A stretch of DNA of 64,000 bases from DATNPH01 sp036703315. GTDB taxonomy: Bacteria > Cyanobacteriota > Cyanobacteriia > Cyanobacteriales > Coleofasciculaceae. The stretch lies in assembly GCA_036703315.1 (NCBI GenBank), contig DATNPH010000008.1, forward strand, positions 1 to 64,000, written 5' to 3'. Numbering within the stretch: position 1 is the first letter of the stretch; every line of letters starts with the position of its first letter. Below the pieces are notes generated by a model, which worked only from the letters and a program-made list of their open reading frames with translations, did not search any database and was not told the DNA's origin. Of this stretch, positions 42,451-49,461 are shown piece by piece. Both the position numbers and the translations under genes were made by a program.

Positions 42451-43833
42451 TTAATGCTCTAGATTAAAGCTGAAGGGAGGTAATGTCTGTTGGATACCAG
42501 GCGCTAAGCTGATTGTCACGAGAAACTTTTCATCCAAGCTACCGATAACACTGGTGAAGAAATAGGAAGACTTGTCATCTCCATCCAAGGTTCGTTCAAC
42601 CAAAATGCCTGTGTGATCGCTAACCCGTAATTTAAGACCACGAGGCAAACTGGTATCTAAAGGTGCGCCCAGAATCAGCATCAATGTCCATTCTGGCACT
42701 GAGCCAGATAATAGAGGCCAAGTGAGAGCGTACAGCCGTAAGGGAATCCCCGCTAGTAGCACATCACGATAGGCTCCCCGTGCTTGGGGTGAAATTTCCA
42801 CATCGCTTTGAGCAAGTTGCTGGACGATCACCTTTAATTCTTCTGCTGGCGATCGCATCTGCTGCCGCAAAGCACTCTCTAGGGTTAAGCTTGGCAGCAG
42901 TACCCACGATACTTCCTGTGCTAAGTCATCTAGCTCATTCCACAACCAGCGTCCCACATTCACAGCTGGCTGCGTCAACAATTGCAGCATGTCTGTCAGA
43001 TGATTTCGTAACGAGGCGATAGATGCTACCGCGTCCCACTGCACACTTGCGTTCGTTTCTTCAGCTTGTCTTTGTACTTGATACACCCAGTTAATTAATT
43101 CTGGAGTGCTAAGCACGGCGATTCCCTGTTCCCAGGTCAAAACTTGCCACAACTGACGATCTGCTGACTGTAATTGAGGCAACAGTACTTCCAGTTGCGA
43201 TCGCATCCGAGATAGCTGCATCCGGCGATTGCTCAAGTTCACTGGTAAAGGAATTGCCGTTGGTTCCAGGCAACGTAGATAAAGCAGCAAGCGATCGGGA
43301 TCAACCTCAAAAAAGTCCAAAGGCAGCTGATAAGTCCAGTCTTCCTCAGCTTGTAAATTCGCCCCTCGATTAACCAGCTGTTCATGAGACAGGAAACCTT
43401 GAACCGTAGCGATCGAGAGTTCTTCTTGAACCTCCACTAGCACATAGAAATGAGGAATAAATTCTGGTAAATCTACAACAGCTCTTGGGAAGGTAACTTC
43501 TTCATCTGTGAAGCTACCAGTGGTAATGAGGCATACTTTGAACTCATTAACTTTCAAATTGCAAACCGCATTAATCGCATTGGCAGTAGGTGAGTCTAAG
43601 ACTGAACAGCGCTCATCGATAGTTAAGTCTGTCGCTCTTGATCCAAGCCATTCCTTAAAGCCATGCAGTGCCAGAACGTTGAGGTAAGTCTGCCACTGCC
43701 GTTCTTCATTGGGAATGGTTGAGCTGATTTCTATAGCTTGCTCTATAACCTCAGGTGGGAGGTCAATGGTTTCTAATGGCAAAACATCAAAGTCAAGCTC
43801 TATTTGGGTGGTAGGATTTGAGAAATTAGTCAT
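42451..43833 (-). CDS. DUF1822 family protein
   Basis: 460-aa protein of the cyanobacterial DUF1822 family, function unknown. The N-terminal LPPEVIEQAIEISSTIPNEE and YLNVLALHGFKEWLG stretch, the central FFEVDPDRLLLYLRCLEP and the C-terminal GIPLRLYALTWPLL are typical. No membrane segment or catalytic motif. ATG 43833 is chosen because it overlaps the stop of the sigma-like gene as ATGACTAA; upstream in-frame starts overlap that gene further. Tight coupling suggests it is a partner, possibly an anti-sigma or modulator (inference). Confidence 0.85.
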   Translation of the reverse strand: MTNFSNPTTQIELDFDVLPLETIDLPPEVIEQAIEISSTIPNEERQWQTYLNVLALHGFKEWLGSRATDLTIDERCSVLDSPTANAINAVCNLKVNEFKVCLITTGSFTDEEVTFPRAVVDLPEFIPHFYVLVEVQEELSIATVQGFLSHEQLVNRGANLQAEEDWTYQLPLDFFEVDPDRLLLYLRCLEPTAIPLPVNLSNRRMQLSRMRSQLEVLLPQLQSADRQLWQVLTWEQGIAVLSTPELINWVYQVQRQAEETNASVQWDAVASIASLRNHLTDMLQLLTQPAVNVGRWLWNELDDLAQEVSWVLLPSLTLESALRQQMRSPAEELKVIVQQLAQSDVEISPQARGAYRDVLLAGIPLRLYALTWPLLSGSVPEWTLMLILGAPLDTSLPRGLKLRVSDHTGILVERTLDGDDKSSYFFTSVIGSLDEKFLVTISLAPGIQQTLPPFSFNLEH

Positions 43834-45295
43834 AGCTGGTTCTCTTGGTATCAATGTAGCGGCAGAGTCTCTGGGCAAATAAGCTGCTTGTGATCTGATT
43901 TCTGGCTGTCGTCGCTGTACTAGCTTCCGTTGCGGCCTCCTCGATCACCTTTGTAATTTGTTCTTCTAGTGCTTCTTCTATCTGGTGGTTGAGACTTTGG
44001 AGGCGTTCTGGGTTCGTGTAAGCTTTTGCTTGGTTAAACACGCACTCTCGTAAGCGTACTAACAACTGCTGTTGGATATCGGCACGCAAGGCCTTAAGTT
44101 TAAGCAGGCGGGTGACTTGAAACTGAGCTTGCAAATTCACTAGCTGGGCAATTTCTGTCATGGACTTTCCTTGACAGTGAAATAGTTGCAAGGCGGTGAC
44201 AAATTTTTGGGCTTTCTGGGGGTCTTTTCGCCCTAACTTGGTCACTTGCTCCTCGGTTACTTGGGTGATCGCCTGGTCTAAGCAAGTTACAAATTGTTCA
44301 CGGTAAGAGTTCAAAAATTCGGTTTGCTCGTCGGTGGTGTACCGATCATCGACAAAGTCACGAAATGAGATACTCTCAGCTGAAGCCCCAGTAGCACCAT
44401 TAGCAGGAGTATCGATAGATTCTGTTGGTAGAGCGCCACCTCGAGCATGAATTCGGTACTCTCGCAGGCGGGACGCCACTTCTTGTAATTGTGCCATCAG
44501 AGTTTCGGGAGAAAGCATCTGAGAGGTTTGGGTTGACAAGCTCATGCCAATTTGGCGTAGTTGTTCAGTCGTCGGTGGTGGACACTGTCCTCTGATTCCT
44601 GCTTGACGTTGCTTAAGGCGCTGAGCGCGATAGACAGCGTGGTAGATTTCCAACAGCCGCGTGGCTTGCTGGATTTCTGGGAGCGTCAGTTGGTGAAACT
44701 GGGAAAAGACTCGCTGAAGTTGCTTAGAACTGGTGTCATTGAGAATTGCCCAGTCGCTTACCAGATAAACCCCATGTTCTAGCAAAAAAGCATTGAGTTC
44801 TTTGTGATGCTTTACCCGTCGAGTTGTCCAGGTTGCTAAATTGCTCTGCTCTGGGTTAAAGCTTTGCAAGATATCGTGTGGCAGCGATTGATAAGGAGTC
44901 TCTACCGGGTTGCCTTTGTCTTTAGTGAGTCGCCTACCATCGTCATCTAACACAAAGGGTAATAAATCGCTGCAACTAAAGCCATGGTCAGCACCAAATT
45001 GTACTTCCAACTGCTGGCAAACTTGTTCGATTTGCCGGGAAATAAAGCATTTTAGACAACGTTCTGCTAAAGAACGCATATCTAGGCTAGCTGTCTTCAT
45101 CCAGTGCCAAAGTTGACGCTGGATCAAGGTATCCGGTACTTCGCTGTGAGCCATGAGCTCTGGAAACGAGGATAGGAAAAACTCCTTAGCTGGGATGATT
45201 TCCTCGATTCTGCGTCTTCCAGCCGCATCAATTCTTACAAGCATCCAGTATCTCGATGCAGCACTCATTGCGATTTTATCTGGGGAAGCAATCAT
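43826..45295 (-). CDS. Sigma-70-like regulator
   Basis: 489-aa protein that I place with cyanobacterial sigma-70-like proteins found beside DUF1822 genes. The best evidence is a C-terminal helix-turn-helix (about 385-425; GKSMTEIAQLVNLQAQFQVTR) that resembles sigma region 4 and is followed by basic LLKLKALR. The N-terminal 250 residues (helical, with LDMRSLAERCLKCFISRQI) show no clear region 2 core. It could alternatively be a non-sigma HTH regulator. It heads the cluster; a copy of the shared motif (E) lies 214 nt upstream, suggesting autoregulation. ATG 45295 is used; an ATG nine codons downstream is possible. Confidence 0.65.
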   Translation of the reverse strand: MIASPDKIAMSAASRYWMLVRIDAAGRRRIEEIIPAKEFFLSSFPELMAHSEVPDTLIQRQLWHWMKTASLDMRSLAERCLKCFISRQIEQVCQQLEVQFGADHGFSCSDLLPFVLDDDGRRLTKDKGNPVETPYQSLPHDILQSFNPEQSNLATWTTRRVKHHKELNAFLLEHGVYLVSDWAILNDTSSKQLQRVFSQFHQLTLPEIQQATRLLEIYHAVYRAQRLKQRQAGIRGQCPPPTTEQLRQIGMSLSTQTSQMLSPETLMAQLQEVASRLREYRIHARGGALPTESIDTPANGATGASAESISFRDFVDDRYTTDEQTEFLNSYREQFVTCLDQAITQVTEEQVTKLGRKDPQKAQKFVTALQLFHCQGKSMTEIAQLVNLQAQFQVTRLLKLKALRADIQQQLLVRLRECVFNQAKAYTNPERLQSLNHQIEEALEEQITKVIEEAATEASTATTARNQITSSLFAQRLCRYIDTKRTSYD

Positions 45296-45508
45296 CTAAA
45301 TATCACCGCTGAGCTAATGTAGTGTATCTATCTAAGGAAAGGCAGGAATTGCCACAACTGGCGTTGAAAGACTTGTTTGCAACCGCAAAGCCTGATGCGG
45401 TATAGTCTTTGTAGCGAAGCGTGACCCCTAATCCTGCAATTCCTTTCATTGTTTCACCTCCCATGGTCGAGATTGGCTTGAAGGATAGAAGAACCTTTCA
45501 CTGCTATC

Positions 45509-45535
45509 TGTCTCTGGGCAAGCTGACCTTATGCA
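45509..45535 (-). promoter_or_regulatory. Shared bipartite motif, site E (sigma-like gene)
   Basis: Minus strand: TGCATAA-N11-CCAGAGACA, followed by GATAG. 214 nt before ATG 45295. Back-to-back with site D. Confidence 0.5.
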
Positions 45536-45584
45536 GTTGCGGTAGAGAATTATTTAGAAAAATGCTGGAGAGCTAGAATTTTCC

Positions 45585-45614
45585 TGCATAAGCTCCAGGG
45601 CAACAGACAGATAA
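45585..45614 (+). promoter_or_regulatory. Shared bipartite motif, site D (divergent)
   Basis: Plus strand: TGCATAA-N11-ACAGACAGATAA. It ends 33 nt before ATG 45647. The second half is a weaker match but shares GACAGATA with site E. Confidence 0.45.
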
Positions 45615-45646
45615 GTCTGTAAGATGAGCAGTTGGAGCTAGCAATT

Positions 45647-45874
45647 ATGAAGCGACTTGTCTCTAGTATTTTCCTAACGGGGTGCCTGTGGGCGATCGCA
45701 AATCTGTCAACTTACCCGCAACGCTACCAATCCGTGGCACAAGTTAGCCATTCAAAATTCAAGCTTCAAAATGCTCTAACCCTATGGCATCGAGGCTCTA
45801 CCCTGCTCCCCACTCCCCACTCCCTATCTTCAAGCCAGACGCCCATGAACGCGAGTACACGAAAGTTACACTAA
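45647..45874 (+). pseudogene. Truncated exported-protein gene
   Basis: 75-aa reading frame: a good ribosome-binding site (GGAG, 9 nt before ATG), a clear signal peptide (RLVSSIFLTGCLWAIANLS) and the same SKFKLQN-type tract seen in the TPR and TPR-CHAT leaders. It then runs into low-complexity spacer repeats (LLPTPHSLSSSQ) and stops. I read it as the leader of a lost TPR or CHAT gene of this cluster, still preceded by motif D. It could instead be a genuine small secreted protein. Confidence 0.5.
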
Positions 45875-45917
45875 AAATCTCTCTTCCCCACTCACTACTC
45901 CCTATCTTCAAGCCAGA
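45819..45917 (+). repeat. Duplicated low-complexity spacer sequence
   Basis: A 21-bp sequence starting ACTCCCTATCTTC occurs at 45819-45839 and 45897-45917 with CCCCACTC-type repeats before each. Typical cyanobacterial short repeated spacer DNA. Confidence 0.65.
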
Positions 45918-45999
45918 GAATTCCAGAAAAACGTAATCTTAAAGCGCTTGCTTTTTTGATAAAGTCGTTCAAGGTTAAGCGTTGAGCGAGAAGAGAAGT

Positions 46000-46182
46000 A
46001 TGACACCCCTACAAATTGTCGTCATTATTGGGCTTGCAATAGTGTTGTTTAAGTTTGCCGCCTCCCTGTTTGGCTACAGCAATATACCCATATTGAATAA
46101 TGTGGTTACAGTAATCCTTAGTATTTTTGTAACGTTTGAAATTATTAAGCTAGTGCAAGCCATTGCCATCGCCGTGAGTTGA
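46000..46182 (+). CDS. Small membrane protein
   Basis: 60-aa protein made of two hydrophobic segments (about residues 4-22 and 34-56: IVVIIGLAIVLFKFAASLF and VVTVILSIFVTFEIIKLVQA). AAGAGAAG precedes ATG 46000; a TTG six codons upstream is also in frame. Family unknown. It lies alone between the truncated leader gene and a long spacer. Confidence 0.55.
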   Translation: MTPLQIVVIIGLAIVLFKFAASLFGYSNIPILNNVVTVILSIFVTFEIIKLVQAIAIAVS

Positions 46183-46926
46183 CACTCCCCGTGGAATTGA
46201 GTCAAAGGATTCTCCAATCTATGACTTAATCACTGTCTTAGGAACTTCCAAAGAAAAATCGTCCAATATCTTTTGTAGAACGGGTGTCTCGCCTGCGCCT
46301 GACAAGCAAGATGCCTATCCTACAGTGGATAATTTGTTTTTTGGAGTTCCTTCGGTGAGCGATCGCTCCCAGAATCTCTCGATGACTTTTGCAAGGATGT
46401 CGAACCATGCCGCCATCCTTGCAGTTTCACAACTAACGAACCTGTTTTATTAGACCTTTGTGCCGACACAACTAATATCCATTTCCCAGTCCCCTGCTTT
46501 GCATGAGTTGCCGTAGAGGGATAATCCTCTACCAAGGAGACACACTCTTGAATGGGTTGACGAGGTAGTGCTCCAGGATCGCGGTATATTCGGTAGTTCT
46601 TCAGTTCAGAACATTCGGAAAGCCTGTGGAAGCAATCGAAAGCAGTGGTGATGAAGGGTTGCAGACATTTTTCATTCATTTTAAATTCACACGAATTAAT
46701 CTTTACTTTGACTCCAAGATTGCATCCCTACCTTCAATATGCATAAAGCGGCTTTGAGGATTCAAGGAAACTGAGTGAAGATTGAGTAAAGCGATCGCCT
46801 TTCAACCAAGCTGCTTAACTATTTATAATTTATACGCTACTTGTACGTTATACGAACACGAACATAGACAGTAACCTTCAATACTAAAAACGCAAGCCAA
46901 GTAATTTTAGTCAAAGGGTGCCAAAA
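46183..46926. other. Long spacer, one doubtful ORF
   Basis: About 740 bp with no supported gene. A minus-strand frame at 46320-46679 (119 aa, six Cys, no domain, no ribosome-binding site) is doubtful and may be a degraded gene. No repeat or RNA was recognised. Confidence 0.4.
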
Positions 46927-47412
46927 ATGAATATTCCAGAGGCTCTTCAACCTTATGTAGTTCTTTTTCAAGTTCTTGATGGTTACGGACAAATTTGGTC
47001 TCCATGTGGACAATTTCTAGGTCTGCTTTCAAGTGTCCAGAATAACCCAAACTCAATCATTAATCCCTATGGCTCATATGGGAGTCCTCATTCACCTACT
47101 AGCATCCAAAATCCACAAGGCTTATATGGCACCTCAGAAGGAATTTACAGCCCTTACAACCCAAACTCTGTAAATCCACCGGTCATTTTTTATCAAGGTC
47201 ATCCATTGCTATTGCTGACAAGGAATCTCAACATCTTTACCAATGACTTGACTATTGTAGATCCAGATTTAATGTTAACTATTTACGAAGAACTCTCCAA
47301 CTCTAAGCCTGCTCCAATTGCTAAGCGATGGGAAACACTCAGGTTAGCGTTGGATCATATTGCCAATGCAATCCAAAACTCGGAAATGTCTTTTAACTAC
47401 TTATTCTGTTGA
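46927..47412 (+). CDS. YG-repeat beta-hairpin domain protein
   Basis: 161-aa protein. Residues about 35-80 carry the NPYGSYGSPHSPTSIQNPQG-type repeat (N-x-YG-x-YGS-x-x-S) known from many cyanobacterial hypothetical proteins, where it forms short beta-hairpins beside metal or ligand sites (function unproven). The C-terminal half is helical. No signal peptide. ATG 46927 is preceded by AAAGGGTG; a GTG three codons upstream is possible. Convergent with the NACHT gene. Confidence 0.65.
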   Translation: MNIPEALQPYVVLFQVLDGYGQIWSPCGQFLGLLSSVQNNPNSIINPYGSYGSPHSPTSIQNPQGLYGTSEGIYSPYNPNSVNPPVIFYQGHPLLLLTRNLNIFTNDLTIVDPDLMLTIYEELSNSKPAPIAKRWETLRLALDHIANAIQNSEMSFNYLFC

Positions 47413-47439
47413 TGTAAGCTTAAACTCTAAACTGTAATT

Positions 47440-47463
47440 CAGTTGAGGGTGTCCAATGTCGGT
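47440..47463 (-). repeat. 24-bp dispersed repeat, copy 2
   Basis: Begins CAGTTGAGGGTGTCC. 22 of 24 bases match 27264-27287. It abuts the stop codon of the NACHT gene, as copy 1 abuts that of the alpha/beta hydrolase. Confidence 0.6.
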
Positions 47464-49373
47464 TATAAAGAATTTTGCATCTCGGCAAAGCGATCGCGCA
47501 GCAAATTGTGGATGAACCGATAGCATCCACCCACTTGCTTGATGAACCGACGCTCGGCTGCATAATTAAGGAAACGGGCATAATTCCAGGGAATCGCTCC
47601 AGTCCACCACAAAATCAGGCGCAGCACAAAATGCTGAATGCAAGCTAAACCACCGAAACCGATACCAAGAAACAGTGCAAGGCCAAGCCCAGAATTTAGT
47701 ACCCTAAATAGTTCAACAGGCTGTCCAGTCGCTACCCTTAACAAGGCATAAAGTAGCATACCAGCCGGGAAGCTAATCAAACTAATCGTTATCGTATTCT
47801 TGGCTGATTTTCTAATGCCCTGATTGGGCTTATTTATTGTATCAATTTTATCTTCATCCAGCTTCACAACTAAACCAATAATTATCCCACCCAAAAATCC
47901 AAAAACTAACCAAAACATCAGCTCATTAATCATCCAAAAAGTTGCCCCAAAAACTAACCAGACAATTAGCCCAATAGTTAAGGCAAAAACCAATCCAATA
48001 ATGACCTCCTCTTTGGATTTATCCCCATAAAAAATTGAGGCTTCAGCAGATTCTATTTTGTTCTTGAAAATACTGTACGCTATACCACAAATAATTCCGA
48101 GAATAATTCCATCAACTAAATTACTAAGCAGTCCACCAATTAGTCCACCCGTTAATCCAATAATTAATCCAATAATCAATTGATATAGTAGCTTTTGTCT
48201 AATTGTTTTCAACAAAGATGGCTGTATTTTTTCAATCCTAAATTCAGTCTGATTCCCCTCTTTTAGAGTTTTAGCTAGCCATATTAACCAGTGTTTGACC
48301 TTCTTTGGTTTGTAGCGTTGATGATTATGAGGTTGCTCTAAGCGGAGTTTGATGTAGGCATCAAATAGATCTTGACAACATTTTCCCTGATAATCCTGGC
48401 ATTCCTTTGGGTCACTAAAGCTTCTCTCTACTTGCCTCCATTCATCTGAATAAGCTACGGCTACTGGCATGAGAGTCAATAGTAACGGAATCTTTGCTAA
48501 GGCTAGTAGTCCCTCTGTGTCATTCTTGATTATTTGCCAAAGAGGTTCACATTCTAATTGTTGTAAATAAGTTTCAATCTGCTCCTCTTTTAGCGATTGC
48601 AGAACAATCGATCCTCGCAGTTTCTCTAAGATTGCCTCACCTTCAATGTATTCATCCTGACGAGAGCAGATGACAATAAACGATTGACCAGAACTTATTT
48701 TTAGAAAATCATTAATCTTCTGGATACACAATTGTTGCTGGGTCAATTCCAACTCATCTAGACCATCCAGTAGCGGCAACAGCTGACCTGTTTTAATCCA
48801 CTTACGGGTTATTGCCTTGGGAATATTGTGGCGGAATTTAAGGTCAGCAGCTAGCCACTTAGCAAAGGATGCTGACACATTCCGCTTTGCTAAGCCTGGT
48901 TTATCACTGTTCCAGTCGGAAAGTTCAAACAAAACTGGAATTGGCTGTTCGGTATGGTGTTGAGCGCGTTGAATCAAATCCCTTGCAAGCTCTAGCAGTG
49001 TTGTTGTTTTGCCTGATCCAGGCGCACCTAGAATTAGCAATTTTCCTGCTATGTCATCTCGCTCAAAGACTTCAATAAGTTTCTCAGTGGAGTCCAACTG
49101 AGTCTTTGAGCCTCCAAAAATTTCCAGCGATCGCTCAGGTTGCAGCCATTGTTTTGGGGACGTTGGGTTAAAGTGTGCTGTTTGCTCTAGTTCCACTTGG
49201 TCTTTCCCATGCAGCTGCATCAACTCCTGATAATACAGAGAGTCATCTAGTCGCACGTTTACCTCAGTCTCCATCATTTTCAGCAATGTCCGCCGCGATC
49301 GCCGTGAAATTGGCTCTGGGAGGTTGATGAATGGCAGGAGCGATAGTAGCTGCATGTGTTTAGGAATTGACAT
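47463..49373 (-). CDS. NACHT NTPase with multi-pass membrane tail
   Basis: 636-aa STAND-class ATPase. The NACHT domain (about 105-290) has Walker A LGAPGSGKTT (near 115-124), Walker B LLPLLDGLDEL (near 200-210) and the sensor-like FIVICSRQDEY. A helical region (about 290-390) follows, then an alternating Gly/Ile-rich membrane domain with roughly eight helices (about 395-590). No TPR/WD40/LRR repeat sensor is present. NACHT proteins act as signal-dependent switches in immunity and cell death; a membrane-embedded tail could act as effector or anchor (inference). Confidence 0.9.
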   Translation of the reverse strand: MSIPKHMQLLSLLPFINLPEPISRRSRRTLLKMMETEVNVRLDDSLYYQELMQLHGKDQVELEQTAHFNPTSPKQWLQPERSLEIFGGSKTQLDSTEKLIEVFERDDIAGKLLILGAPGSGKTTTLLELARDLIQRAQHHTEQPIPVLFELSDWNSDKPGLAKRNVSASFAKWLAADLKFRHNIPKAITRKWIKTGQLLPLLDGLDELELTQQQLCIQKINDFLKISSGQSFIVICSRQDEYIEGEAILEKLRGSIVLQSLKEEQIETYLQQLECEPLWQIIKNDTEGLLALAKIPLLLTLMPVAVAYSDEWRQVERSFSDPKECQDYQGKCCQDLFDAYIKLRLEQPHNHQRYKPKKVKHWLIWLAKTLKEGNQTEFRIEKIQPSLLKTIRQKLLYQLIIGLIIGLTGGLIGGLLSNLVDGIILGIICGIAYSIFKNKIESAEASIFYGDKSKEEVIIGLVFALTIGLIVWLVFGATFWMINELMFWLVFGFLGGIIIGLVVKLDEDKIDTINKPNQGIRKSAKNTITISLISFPAGMLLYALLRVATGQPVELFRVLNSGLGLALFLGIGFGGLACIQHFVLRLILWWTGAIPWNYARFLNYAAERRFIKQVGGCYRFIHNLLRDRFAEMQNSL

Positions 49374-49461
49374 AAATGGGAGCTAAGCTCCTGTAGATGA
49401 CTCTTACCCTGGAGTCAGGTGATTCTTAGAATGCTAATGTAGGAATGCTAATGTAGCGAGA

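Noticed and set aside
46320..46679. Minus-strand 119-codon frame
   Set aside because: No ribosome-binding site and no recognisable domain. Mentioned in the spacer entry but not called as a gene.
46738..46770. TGCATAA upstream of the YG-repeat gene as a seventh shared motif
   Set aside because: The first box is present, but nothing like TCAGAGATA follows at 11-12 nt.
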